The notes under the pieces: generated by a model | Told to the model about the DNA's origin: nothing | The model's database searches: none | The model's input: only the letters and a program-made list of their open reading frames with translations | Assembly: GCA_028281495.1 (NCBI GenBank) | Contig: JANQJU010000033.1 | Coordinates: 310,001 to 374,000, forward strand | Length of the DNA stretch: 64,000 bases | Direction of reading: 5' to 3' | From: SAR324 cluster bacterium | GTDB taxonomy: Bacteria; SAR324; NAC60-12 | In this document: one piece after another, positions 15,842 through 25,034 of the stretch | Position numbering within the stretch: the first letter of the stretch is position 1 | How the letters are laid out: every line of letters begins with the position of its first letter | Translations under genes and position numbers: made by a program

Positions 15842-17767
15842 ATGAAATTGACCTATTGGTTCTCCGTGATTATTGCAACTTTGTTTCTGTTGAGCAATTG
15901 CCAATCATCCAGTAGCGATGGGGGCAGCAGCAGCGCCTCCGACGACAGCGCCAGCATTTCTGAGAACACAATTGAAGATGCTTCCTTTGGCTTGAATTCA
16001 GCGTCTCAAAATCTGTTCACGAGTTCCCATATCGACACCGCAGATCAAAATTATGCGATCAACGCTCAATTTCTCAACCCGCCTCCAGACAGTTCTGTAT
16101 TGGTTGATGTGGCCTATAGCGACAATCGTTTGGGGAACGTAACTCGCCATTCCATTGCCACCGGGGTTGTCGTATCCGATGGACAACTGGCTTATACTTG
16201 GGATACCCAATCTCTGCCGGAAGGCAGCTACACACTCCACCTCACCGTCTCTCAATCTGGTGAGGTACTTGATCTACAATCACAAGGCACGGTCTCAGTG
16301 GTACATGGAGACGTCACCCACTCTGGATACCATGGTGATGTACAACAAATTTTTCAGGAAAATTGTCAGGAATGCCATCAAGTGGGGGGAGGCGGCGTCC
16401 CCTCATTTTACGATTACGAAACCACGGTGGCTTTAGGAAGCTCCATCAAAACACGAGTCCGTTTTGGTGGACGGCACGAGCATGTGGGATACATGCCGCC
16501 TTTTTTTGGGGCAGACGATGGATCACGATTGCTCAACTATCGTGGGTTATCGGAACGAGACATCCGTAAAATCGAAAAGTGGGTCGATGACGGGATGCCC
16601 GAAGGCGATGTGTCTAATACCACGGCTTATTTACCTCCAGAGGCCTCCACCCCAGCCGGCACCATGCGGGAATTCACGATGGAAGCACCGTTTCAGCCTG
16701 CCCAATATCAGAGCAACGGCGAAGATATCTACCAGTGCTTTTTGTTCGATCCAGGTTTTGAAAAAACCACTTATGTCTTTGCCAATGATGTTTTGCCGGA
16801 CAACGACAACATTGTCCACCATGTGATCATGTATGCCATCTCACCCGAAAACCGGGAAAGTGCCCGTGAGGCCGAAGCTGCGGATCCTGATCCCGGTTAT
16901 CGTTGTTACGGGGGTCCGTTGCCCGACGTTTCAGAAGGCTTGGGGGGGAACTTCATCACGGTGTGGGCGCCGGGTAATCAACCCGCCGAATCGACCACTC
17001 AAGCCCTTAAGGTGGAAGCGGGTTCTTTGCTCGCGATGCAAGTGCATTACTTCACCCGTCAAGACCCACAAGGCATCGATCAAAGCACCGTGCGTCTCTG
17101 GACATCAGAAACCATGCCTCAAGAACAGCTACACATGCTGCTCTTTGCGGATCCTGATCTAGACATCCCTCCCAACGAAGCCAATCATCGAGAATCTCTC
17201 GCACTTCTCGCTGATTTGTATGTTTTTCTCTTGCAAAATTTCAACGAGCCTCGCGTTCCCGAAGCCCAATTGCCCATGACCATCCATTCGGTATCCCCAC
17301 ATGCCCATCTGCTGGGAAAAGAAATCACATTCAGCGTTGTTCGGAGAGATGGTTCGGAAGAAGAAGTGCTGCACATCCCTAAATGGGACTTCAATTGGCA
17401 AACCACTTATAATCTGAAAACACCCGTGGTCATCGATCAATGGGATCAACTCAAGATCACCTGCATTTATGACAATTCTGCTGACAATCCGAATCAACCG
17501 AGTTCGCCTCCTATTGAGGTTTCCTGGGGGGATGCAACCACAGATGAAATGTGCCTTGTTTTTCTAGGAACCACGTTTGGCAGCGATACTAATCGTGTTG
17601 TCAATCTTGATGATACTCTCCCATCTGTCGCTTCTATGCCATCGTCTCGTATGCTGGAAACCATGCGGCAAATGCAACAATGGGCACCTTTGATGACCGA
17701 TCATCTCGCCTGCAATCCGGCCACCCATACAATGTCACCAGAAGAAAAACGAGGCTATCGAAGGTAG
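15842..17767 (+). CDS. Lipoprotein with cytochrome c and copper type II monooxygenase-like domains
   Basis: A 641-residue exported lipoprotein (lipobox LLSNC, lipid Cys20), followed by a Ser/Asp-rich linker. A haem-binding CQECH lies near residue 178 with a distal Met segment (YMPPFFG) soon after. The C-terminal 400 residues look like the two-domain PHM fold of copper type II, ascorbate-dependent monooxygenases: paired His in NIVHHVIMY, His in LAMQVHYF, the HxH of SPHAHLLG and the Met of DEMCLVFLG, so both copper sites appear complete. The haem domain probably supplies electrons in place of ascorbate. Substrate unknown. It is monocistronic and convergent with the genes that follow. Confidence 0.85.
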   Translation: MKLTYWFSVIIATLFLLSNCQSSSSDGGSSSASDDSASISENTIEDASFGLNSASQNLFTSSHIDTADQNYAINAQFLNPPPDSSVLVDVAYSDNRLGNVTRHSIATGVVVSDGQLAYTWDTQSLPEGSYTLHLTVSQSGEVLDLQSQGTVSVVHGDVTHSGYHGDVQQIFQENCQECHQVGGGGVPSFYDYETTVALGSSIKTRVRFGGRHEHVGYMPPFFGADDGSRLLNYRGLSERDIRKIEKWVDDGMPEGDVSNTTAYLPPEASTPAGTMREFTMEAPFQPAQYQSNGEDIYQCFLFDPGFEKTTYVFANDVLPDNDNIVHHVIMYAISPENRESAREAEAADPDPGYRCYGGPLPDVSEGLGGNFITVWAPGNQPAESTTQALKVEAGSLLAMQVHYFTRQDPQGIDQSTVRLWTSETMPQEQLHMLLFADPDLDIPPNEANHRESLALLADLYVFLLQNFNEPRVPEAQLPMTIHSVSPHAHLLGKEITFSVVRRDGSEEEVLHIPKWDFNWQTTYNLKTPVVIDQWDQLKITCIYDNSADNPNQPSSPPIEVSWGDATTDEMCLVFLGTTFGSDTNRVVNLDDTLPSVASMPSSRMLETMRQMQQWAPLMTDHLACNPATHTMSPEEKRGYRR

Positions 17768-17768
17768 G

Positions 17769-18194
17769 TCACACCTCACACAAATTTTCGATAGAGATCG
17801 CACGGCCCTGCTGTTTGAGCGATTCGACAGTGGGAGCTAAATCGACCAGTAGGTGAGTCCGGTTTTGCAGCAATTGTTGGAGGAGACTTGCGATATCCAT
17901 TTGTCGGTGTTGAGCCAAATGGATCAATTGCGAGGCCAATTGCTGGAAAGAGTCTGATACCCAGGTCATAGCCTCAGATCGCATGTGGGAGTCCACACTC
18001 AGTTCGATCCCCTCGGTGAGTTGCTCGAATTCGATCAGCTCCTGCAATGTCCCCAAAATATTCTTTTGATTCTCTTGACTGATACTCAGTAGTTGATCCA
18101 ACAAGTTTTCAAACGGGTCGCTTCTGAGACCGATTTTCAGACACGGGGCCTGCTCAGGGGAAGTGTGAAGTGTTAGGAGGCCCAGCAACATCAA
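17769..18194 (-). CDS. Hypothetical protein, helical
   Basis: About 141 residues, Gln/Leu rich and almost wholly helical in appearance (e.g. ILGTLQELIEFEQL, MDIASLLQQLLQ). No family is recognised and there is no signal peptide. The start is uncertain: TTG at 18194 or ATG at 18191, neither with a strong ribosome site; the frame stays open for about 14 more codons but offers no standard start. It ends two bases from the convergent monooxygenase gene and follows another unknown gene by some 45 bases. Confidence 0.55.
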   Translation of the reverse strand: MMLLGLLTLHTSPEQAPCLKIGLRSDPFENLLDQLLSISQENQKNILGTLQELIEFEQLTEGIELSVDSHMRSEAMTWVSDSFQQLASQLIHLAQHRQMDIASLLQQLLQNRTHLLVDLAPTVESLKQQGRAISIENLCEV

Positions 18195-18236
18195 GAATTG
18201 ATGAGCCTCACTTTCACGAAGTGATGAGGTTGCTCT

Positions 18237-18722
18237 TCAATCTTCGTCGGTCGTGTCTTCTTCAATTGTGGCAAATGCCGCGGGTTCTTCCACCGATTCT
18301 GGAGCCTCGAAAGCAGCCATCTCTTCCGTACTGCTATTGTTGGGGGTCACTTCACTTCCTGGAATGGAAGCAGGACCATCGGCATCGACGCTGGTGATAG
18401 AAAGCTGATTGAAAAAACTCTCTTCTGGGAACCATTCCGCTAAATCCGTAATCACTTCTTTGACACGTTGGTTGAGTTCTTTTTCCAACAGATCAATCGT
18501 CTCATCCAGATTCAACTTTTTAAGCGTCACTAAGATTGACAAACCATTTTCTTTGGTCACCACATCTAAAAATTTACAATTCGCTTCCAAACATGCCAAA
18601 TCCACAGCATTTTCGATTTCATCCCAGTCCGCTTTCTTGAGCAATTCCGAGAAGTCCACACCGCGGGGCACTGCGATATCAATCAAAGTTCGCAGACGGT
18701 TCGTTCGTTTCACTTTTTTCAT
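18237..18722 (-). CDS. Hypothetical protein with acidic C-terminal tail
   Basis: A 161-residue protein with a near-perfect Shine-Dalgarno (GGAGGTGAT). The first 105 residues form a basic then mixed helical domain (MKKVKRTNRLRTLIDIAVPRG...); the last 55 are low-complexity and very acidic (EEPAAFATIEEDTTDED). There are no membrane segments. No family is recognised. It belongs to a block of four small leftward genes of unknown role divergent from the FG-GAP protein gene. Confidence 0.75.
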   Translation of the reverse strand: MKKVKRTNRLRTLIDIAVPRGVDFSELLKKADWDEIENAVDLACLEANCKFLDVVTKENGLSILVTLKKLNLDETIDLLEKELNQRVKEVITDLAEWFPEESFFNQLSITSVDADGPASIPGSEVTPNNSSTEEMAAFEAPESVEEPAAFATIEEDTTDED

Positions 18723-18828
18723 ATCACCTCCATGTGATTGGTATCATTTATCAATTTTCTAGGCCGCACAAAAACATTTAAAATGTTTTTATTATTCTAA
18801 AATAATCAAAGACAAGAGACGATTTTGG

Positions 18829-19059
18829 TCACGCGAACCATCCATTGGCTACGTATTCGTCCCATAATTCGACAACGACCTCGGCACTTTCAGTCAGAAC
18901 ACTCCATAGAGCTTCGCTCAAATCGACTATGTCACCCCATAGATTCAGACCCGCTTGTGCAACTCCGGATGCTTCTTCGCTCAACTCTGGATGAAACACC
19001 ACAAACCCTACAAAAATAATGCTTACTAGCAACAGAATTCGAAACGTCCATCGCAACAT
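18829..19059 (-). CDS. Small membrane-anchored hypothetical protein
   Basis: A 76-residue protein with an N-terminal membrane helix (residues 4-22, FRILLLVSIIFVGFVVF) and an acidic amphipathic remainder (LWGDIVDLSEALWSVLTESAEV). AGGAGG precedes the ATG. It starts nine bases after the stop of the upstream membrane protein gene, so both are probably made together. No known family. Confidence 0.7.
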   Translation of the reverse strand: MLRWTFRILLLVSIIFVGFVVFHPELSEEASGVAQAGLNLWGDIVDLSEALWSVLTESAEVVVELWDEYVANGWFA

Positions 19060-19067
19060 AAGACCTC

Positions 19068-19472
19068 CTAATTCAACTGTTCACTAAACCATGTTGTGAT
19101 CTGGGTGGTATAGGTTTCCACTTTGGCAACTATTTGATCTCCCCAAGAGGCTTCTTCCGCATCGCCGGGTTTGCCAAGAATCGGGGGACGCGATGCCAAG
19201 TAATTGCGCGTGGCTCGCTCAAAGAGCTTGCTTAAACCCAATTGTCCTTCGCGTTGATATGCCAAATGCATTTGGTCATAGTTGATCAGCGTTTCCATGC
19301 TGTTGTTGTGCACCATCTTGGTTAGCAACTCGCCTTTTTTGAAACTGGAACTGAAACCATAAATACCTCCGACTCCAATACAAATTCCAAACACCACACC
19401 GGCTAATAAAATCCAGGTGTTGGCATGAATGACGACACGCGATTTTGTTTTTTTAGATACTTTGGTCTGCAT
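19068..19472 (-). CDS. Single-pass membrane hypothetical protein
   Basis: About 134 residues from the ATG at 19472 (AGGA before it): a basic N-terminus, one membrane helix (about 20-42, WILLAGVVFGICIGVGGIYGF) and a 90-residue soluble part. The frame is open upstream, but that extension is not protein-like. It pairs with the 76-residue membrane protein gene nine bases downstream and diverges from the FG-GAP gene, leaving a 290-base shared promoter region. Function unknown. Confidence 0.7.
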   Translation of the reverse strand: MQTKVSKKTKSRVVIHANTWILLAGVVFGICIGVGGIYGFSSSFKKGELLTKMVHNNSMETLINYDQMHLAYQREGQLGLSKLFERATRNYLASRPPILGKPGDAEEASWGDQIVAKVETYTTQITTWFSEQLN

Positions 19473-19764
19473 AAGTTTTTCCTGAGAAACAGAAACGAAA
19501 GAACGAATAAAAAGACCTCTCCCCTTAGAATTGCCAATCTCATGCCAAGATCTTGGATGTGGCTCAATTTGCAATCCAACCAATCTATGGCAAACTGGTC
19601 GAGCATATGCATAGACTTTGCACAATCATCCACAACGCAGCGAAATCTAGTTTTACCTATTGACACGGCCTGGACTGCAACCTCTCCCGCTCTGTATGCG
19701 ATCTGTTGAGAACTGGGAATTCAGAGGAGGTCTACCGCGACTATAATCAAGCTTGGAGAGCGAT

Positions 19765-22700
19765 ATGCAACACAACCCCATAGGGCAAAAGGCTAGGTGG
19801 GTTTTACCGGGAGAAGGTTACCACTGGGCAAAAACGTTCGTTGCTTTCAGTCTACTGACGAACTTACTTGGGGGCGGACTGTTTTTAGGATTTGGCGTTG
19901 ATATTGGCTTCGCCCAAACCCTACCTGATGAAGAAGTCATCATTCCTGATGAAGAGGAACTGATCTATACCTGGGAACGGATCTATTATGGACGGCTTGA
20001 GGGCGAACAACGGCTCCTCTACACCCGTCCTTTTTCCCGAAGCCAAGCCAGTTTTGCCGATGTGGATGGGGACAATAAAGACGATCTGTTGATTGGAAAA
20101 TCCGATGGGCGTCTGGCCCTCTTTATTAATACAGGCAAACCGGGGGAACCGAAGTTTGTGTTGCAGACCGAAGATTTGAAAGCTTACCACTTAGAAAGCA
20201 CCGGAGGAAACAATACTGAGCGTGTGGAAACGATCATTGATGTAGGAGAAAACGCCGCCCCGACGGTTGTCGATATCGATGCAGATGGAGATTTGGACCT
20301 GTTCATCGGTTCCAAAGATGGCACCATTTTTCATTACAACAACATCGGAAATGCATTGTTGCCGATCTTTGAATTGGCCACACCGTCTTATATGGGATTA
20401 CGCCCTGGAACCAACACAGTCCCACGCTTCAAAGATGTCAACACAGACCGTGCACCTGATCTCTTAATCGGGACTCATGTAGGAAAAGTCTATCTCTATC
20501 TGAATGCTGGTGTACCGGTTCGAGCAAAATTTTGTACAGAAACCGAAGAAATCGATACGACAGCACTCACCCGGAATCGTTGCTTTTATCCACGTCAATT
20601 GATTAGCGACATTGCCCCAGAAGTCGATGCCTCCCCCGCATGGGTGGATTGGAACTATGACGGTTTGTGGGATGTGGCAGTAGGAAAGGCTAGCGGACAA
20701 ATCAGTTTCTACTACAACAACGGCAGTTCCTTTGCTCCCAAATGGAAAATGGAATCGGATCGTTTTCTGTTTATTGATGCCGGAGGTTATGCTTCTCCTG
20801 TATTTTACGACCTCAACCAAGATGGATTCGATGAGTTGTTAGTCGGTTCTTCAACCTCGCAAATGATTTACTATGAAAATCGTGAAGTTCTCCAAACTCA
20901 ATTACCACGGATTCAGAATGTGGATCTTTCTGAAATCAATTGGAAAGACGACCACCTATTGATCCTACAAAATGTATGCAATCAATTGGATGGTGCTCCC
21001 GCGTGCCTTCCGGCCTTAGGACGTGCTTTCAACATCCCCAATGATGTGAACCAAGACCTGCAAACCTATGCCGATTACATCGTTCGTCCCCGTGGAGTGA
21101 TCGCAGCCCAAGAAGAAGCCCCTGTAGAAGGTGCACCGGACCCCGCTCAAGACCCAGCCAACGCTGCCGACCCTGCCGCCGATCCTGCGAATGCCAACCA
21201 AGGTGCATTTCAATGGAATCCCAACCCCCGCGCCCTCCCCGCTCAGGTCGCTGCCCCCGATGCAGCTGCTCCCGATCCACTGGCCCCTGCTGGAGAAGAA
21301 GCGCCCTCCGACACCGCTGAAACGGCAGAAGATGAGAATTTTTCTCGCACGATGGCCTATCGCAACAACCTATGGCTGAGCACCCGTAACTTTTTGGAGT
21401 TTGGTCATTTCTTGAGCGGTGACCGCAATACTACCGTCACCAGTGGAGATTGGGATAATGATGGAGACTTAGACCTCATGTTAGGTGGGCGTTCTGGAAA
21501 ACTTTATGCTTACGAAAACATCGGTACAGGCCGTTCCCCCAATTGGCGTGCAATGCAAGCACCGTTGTTCAATCCCAATCAACGTGCCGATACCGCTCCT
21601 GTCTTGGTCGACATCGACGGGGACAATGACCTCGATATCGTGGTTGGCAAACGCAATGGCCGGCTAGAATTGATCACCAACATAGGCACCCAGAATCGTC
21701 CCAATTGGGAAATCACCGAGCTGTCCTTTGGTGAAGTGGATGCCGGTAATAACAGCATTCCCAATTTTGTGGATATTGACAAAGACGATGATCTCGATCT
21801 CTTTGTCGGCAACAGCAAAGGACGTATCATCTTCTACGAAAACAGTGGTTCCAAAACAGAACCGCGGTTTGAGCTAAAAAGCACTCGGTTTGCTTATACC
21901 TTGGAGGATCGCAATCTCGCTCCCATGTTTTTTGCTTGGAATCACGATGACCAACCCGATTTAATCTTAGGTTCTCGCGACGGATTGTTGAAAGTGATCA
22001 GTAGTGATATTGATCCCAACCTGCCCATCACTCGTGGCTGGCAACTGAAAACGATCCGCTGGGCAGGTATCGAAACGGTAGGATTCAGCACTCCACACCC
22101 TGCAGATTTCGATGGAGATCAACAAATTGACCTTTTAGTGGGTGATGTCGAAGGCAATATCATGATCTGGCTCAATCGTGGTTTCATCGAGCGTGAAGAT
22201 TTGGAAGATGAAGAAGAATTTGTGAACAATTCCGTCGAACAAACGGATACGGATGACCCTTTTGCGGAAGAACCGGAAATCGTGGAAGTCGACGCTTTCC
22301 CGGCCATCGAAGAGGAAGCTTTACTTCCAGAAATTCCCTTGGATCTTCCATTTGATCCGGTTTATGTGCTGGTTACCGACAAATATGGTCAAATCGATGT
22401 AGGACAACGCGCTGTTCCCGCTTTCTTTGATTTCGATGTGGATGGCGACCTCGATATGATCATCGGCAATAAACAAGGAGAATTGATACAATTCCTCAAC
22501 GAAGGCAGTCCTTCTCAACCGCGTTGGGTGAAGGTGACCAACCGTTTCCTCGAATACAATGGAGGTCGCAATGCCACGCCAGTGTTTGTCGACTTGGAAC
22601 AGGATGGAGATCTAGACCTTGTGGTTGGAAACGAAAGGGGAACCATCACCTATTGGGAAAACAAAGGCTCGTTCGATTTTCCAGAATTCGTGGCAAACAA

Positions 22701-23193
22701 TGAGGCCTTCCGTGGAATTACGGGGGGGCTCAACTCCCGTCCCGCCTTCTTTGATATCAACCAAGATGGACTGCTGGATCTGATCATTGGCAATTTCAAG
22801 GGGCAGCTCCAAGAGTTCATCCAACGCCCCGGAGCCAACAATAGTTTTTATTTCGAACTCGTCCATCGCAAGTACTTGGATTTGGATGTAGGCATTGGAG
22901 CGACCCCTACCATTGCTGATCTTAATAATGACGACCAAGTTGAACTGATCATCGGCTCTGACCGAGGCCCTGTTGAAAACTTCCAACAGGTTCCGATTGA
23001 TCCCAATAGTCCTTGGGGATGGCAGTCCAATAATACTTGGTTTACCAACCTTGAATTTCCGGTAGGCAGCTTTCCCGTATTTAGCGACCTCGATGCCGAT
23101 GACGATGTGGATATGATCATTGGTAGCGAATCCGGCAAGCTCTACTTTTTCCGCAACGACGGCCAGCCCACTCAAGAAGTCTCACAGCAATAG
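19765..23193 (+). CDS. Large exported FG-GAP/VCBS repeat protein
   Basis: About 1142 residues from the ATG at 19765 (GGAGAG before it; a TTG four codons earlier is possible). A long N-terminal hydrophobic export signal is followed by at least 15 FG-GAP/VCBS repeats, each with a calcium-loop pattern such as DIDADGDLDLFIG or DFDVDGDLDMIIG. They fall in two groups separated by a Pro/Ala/Asp-rich linker at about 450-520, and a second acidic linker lies near 810-860. The repeats should build beta-propellers, typical of surface or secreted adhesion and sensing proteins. No enzyme domain is seen. It diverges from the four small unknown genes, which may help its export or anchoring. Confidence 0.9.
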   Translation: MQHNPIGQKARWVLPGEGYHWAKTFVAFSLLTNLLGGGLFLGFGVDIGFAQTLPDEEVIIPDEEELIYTWERIYYGRLEGEQRLLYTRPFSRSQASFADVDGDNKDDLLIGKSDGRLALFINTGKPGEPKFVLQTEDLKAYHLESTGGNNTERVETIIDVGENAAPTVVDIDADGDLDLFIGSKDGTIFHYNNIGNALLPIFELATPSYMGLRPGTNTVPRFKDVNTDRAPDLLIGTHVGKVYLYLNAGVPVRAKFCTETEEIDTTALTRNRCFYPRQLISDIAPEVDASPAWVDWNYDGLWDVAVGKASGQISFYYNNGSSFAPKWKMESDRFLFIDAGGYASPVFYDLNQDGFDELLVGSSTSQMIYYENREVLQTQLPRIQNVDLSEINWKDDHLLILQNVCNQLDGAPACLPALGRAFNIPNDVNQDLQTYADYIVRPRGVIAAQEEAPVEGAPDPAQDPANAADPAADPANANQGAFQWNPNPRALPAQVAAPDAAAPDPLAPAGEEAPSDTAETAEDENFSRTMAYRNNLWLSTRNFLEFGHFLSGDRNTTVTSGDWDNDGDLDLMLGGRSGKLYAYENIGTGRSPNWRAMQAPLFNPNQRADTAPVLVDIDGDNDLDIVVGKRNGRLELITNIGTQNRPNWEITELSFGEVDAGNNSIPNFVDIDKDDDLDLFVGNSKGRIIFYENSGSKTEPRFELKSTRFAYTLEDRNLAPMFFAWNHDDQPDLILGSRDGLLKVISSDIDPNLPITRGWQLKTIRWAGIETVGFSTPHPADFDGDQQIDLLVGDVEGNIMIWLNRGFIEREDLEDEEEFVNNSVEQTDTDDPFAEEPEIVEVDAFPAIEEEALLPEIPLDLPFDPVYVLVTDKYGQIDVGQRAVPAFFDFDVDGDLDMIIGNKQGELIQFLNEGSPSQPRWVKVTNRFLEYNGGRNATPVFVDLEQDGDLDLVVGNERGTITYWENKGSFDFPEFVANNEAFRGITGGLNSRPAFFDINQDGLLDLIIGNFKGQLQEFIQRPGANNSFYFELVHRKYLDLDVGIGATPTIADLNNDDQVELIIGSDRGPVENFQQVPIDPNSPWGWQSNNTWFTNLEFPVGSFPVFSDLDADDDVDMIIGSESGKLYFFRNDGQPTQEVSQQ

Positions 23194-23403
23194 TCCCTCT
23201 CGGTATATGACTCCTTCTCGGTATATTATTACCTATCCTGGGTTATGCCTTTCAGCTATAACTTTTCAAAAAGTGTTTTTTTTTACACATTTCTAAAAAA
23301 CTTATTGAAATCTAGAAATTTCTCGAATAGCTTACTGAGTATAAGTAAGTTGCTCGAAAAAATATTTTTTCAATATTTTTTAGTGAACTCAGTACAGGAG
23401 GGT

Positions 23404-23919
23404 ATGATGCCCCAAGAAATCACTTTGATCCAATTCAGCAAACCAGAGCTGCACCAAATCATCCAAGATACCGCAGAGGCTGTTGTCAACAAATTCAACA
23501 CGAATGCTCAACAACAAAACGATGCACGTTTCGCAGGATTGGCAACCAAAGACGATTTGGAGCAAATCAAAAAAGAAATGGCCACCAAGGAAGACCTGGA
23601 ACAAATCAGAAAGGAGATGGCCACTAAAGACGAACTGGAACAGATTAGAAAGGAGATGGCCACAGACCTGGAACAGATTAGAAAGGAGATGGCCACCAAA
23701 GACGAATTAGAACTAGTCAAAACGGATTTGAAACAAGTCAAAACCGAAATGGCCACCAAAGACGACTTGGAGCAGATGCAAACAAACGTTGATGAAAAGT
23801 TGGAGGAGTGGAAAAAAGAAATTGTGCAAGGGGTAGGAAGTATGATTTTACAGTCTCCAATTTTAGAAAACAAAATTGATCAGAAAGTGAAAGCCCGGCT
23901 AGAGAGGGCGGCAGGCTGA
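23404..23919 (+). CDS. Coiled-coil protein with 13-residue tandem repeats
   Basis: About 171 residues from the ATG at 23404, with GGAGGG just before it; the frame continues upstream but without sensible sequence. The middle is a run of 13-residue units of the form KDELEQIRKEMAT, a long coiled coil; one unit has lost two residues. The ends are short helical caps. The first 30 residues (EITLIQFSKPELHQIIQDTAEAVV) may be a small domain of their own. No membrane segment. The function is unknown; similar repeat proteins often form fibrous or scaffold oligomers. Confidence 0.75.
   Translation: MMPQEITLIQFSKPELHQIIQDTAEAVVNKFNTNAQQQNDARFAGLATKDDLEQIKKEMATKEDLEQIRKEMATKDELEQIRKEMATDLEQIRKEMATKDELELVKTDLKQVKTEMATKDDLEQMQTNVDEKLEEWKKEIVQGVGSMILQSPILENKIDQKVKARLERAAG
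23541..23780 (+). repeat. 39-base tandem repeat within the coiled-coil gene
   Basis: Near-identical 39-base units run in phase with the reading frame (for example 23581-23619 and 23620-23658), followed by a 33-base unit at 23659-23691 that has lost two codons. More divergent copies flank them. The close identity of neighbouring units suggests recent slippage or unequal crossing-over. Confidence 0.85.
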
Positions 23920-23932
23920 CAAGAATCGCATC

Positions 23933-25000
23933 TTACAGGTTTGATTTTTTGATGACATGCTGAGCCATCTGTTCCAAGCCTCGGACAGCATAAATGAGGA
24001 GTTTAAAACGGGGGTCTCGGGTTTGACCATGATAAAAGCGATAGTAAATTTGCTGAGCAATTCCTGCCAACCGAAATAATCCAAAGCTATAATAGAAATC
24101 GAAATTCTCGATAGTCTTTCCTGAAACCTCAGCATAGTGCCGAATCAACTCCCTCCGCGACATCGCCCCTTCTATATGTGTTGGCAACATCCGAACGGCT
24201 TGCAAAAACGGAGGATCGTCTCGTTGGATCCAGTACGCTAAAGAACTTCCCAGGTCCATGAGGGGATCTCCGAGTGTAGCCATTTCCCAGTCCAACACAC
24301 CAATAATTCTCAATGGATCTTCAGGATCCAGCACAACGTTATCGAATTTGTAATCATTGTGAATGAGCGCCCCCGGATTGTCTTGAGGCTGGTGGTCATA
24401 CAACCACTGTATGACTGATTCAAAGCTAGGGGCATCCTCGGTTCGAGCTGCGGCATAGCGTTGGCTCCATCCCTTGATCTGCCGTTGAACATAGCCTTCT
24501 GGTTTTCCTAGATCCGCTAGGCCAATGCTCTCATAATCCAAAGCATGCAATTGGGCGTGTACCTCAATCAATGCTTTGCAAAGCTGCTGCATTTCTTCAA
24601 CAGCGAGCGAAAAACCGGCAGGTAATTCTTTACGTAGGATGATACCTTGGAGCCGTTCCATCACATAAAATGGGCATCCCAACACCGAATCATCCTCCGT
24701 ATAGACCAACACCTCAGGGCAATAAGGGAAGGCTGGTTTCAACCGTTGCAACACCCAATACTCTCGCCCCATATCATGGGCAGATTTGGCTTTTCGCCCA
24801 AAAGGAGGACGCCGCAGCACCATTTCTCGATCACCAATTTGGATCAAATACGTCAGATTGGAAAAACCGGCAGGAAATTGATGAACTTTTAATATTCCAT
24901 TCAAACCAGGAATTTGATCTTTCAGAAAAACTTCTAGCTGGTTTAGATTGAGTTCTTCTCCAACACGAATAGCAGTGGGTTCATCGATATAAGACGTCAT
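23933..25000 (-). CDS. Phosphotransferase of the APH family (ACAD10/11 N-domain type)
   Basis: A 355-residue kinase-fold protein with the APH catalytic loop LIHNDYKFDNVVLD (His, Asp, Asn) near residue 200 and the metal-binding DWEMATLGDPLMDLG that follows. The sequence style (LRRPPFGRKAKSAHDMGREY) is that of the kinase-like domain that is fused to acyl-CoA dehydrogenase in animal ACAD10/ACAD11, which phosphorylates 4-hydroxyacyl-CoAs so that they can enter beta-oxidation. An acyl-CoA dehydrogenase gene lies 2 kb upstream on the same strand, which supports that role over drug phosphorylation. Confidence 0.88.
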   Translation of the reverse strand: MTSYIDEPTAIRVGEELNLNQLEVFLKDQIPGLNGILKVHQFPAGFSNLTYLIQIGDREMVLRRPPFGRKAKSAHDMGREYWVLQRLKPAFPYCPEVLVYTEDDSVLGCPFYVMERLQGIILRKELPAGFSLAVEEMQQLCKALIEVHAQLHALDYESIGLADLGKPEGYVQRQIKGWSQRYAAARTEDAPSFESVIQWLYDHQPQDNPGALIHNDYKFDNVVLDPEDPLRIIGVLDWEMATLGDPLMDLGSSLAYWIQRDDPPFLQAVRMLPTHIEGAMSRRELIRHYAEVSGKTIENFDFYYSFGLFRLAGIAQQIYYRFYHGQTRDPRFKLLIYAVRGLEQMAQHVIKKSNL

Positions 25001-25034
25001 GGTACCTCATTCCATTTCGGGCATGGTTTCCTAT

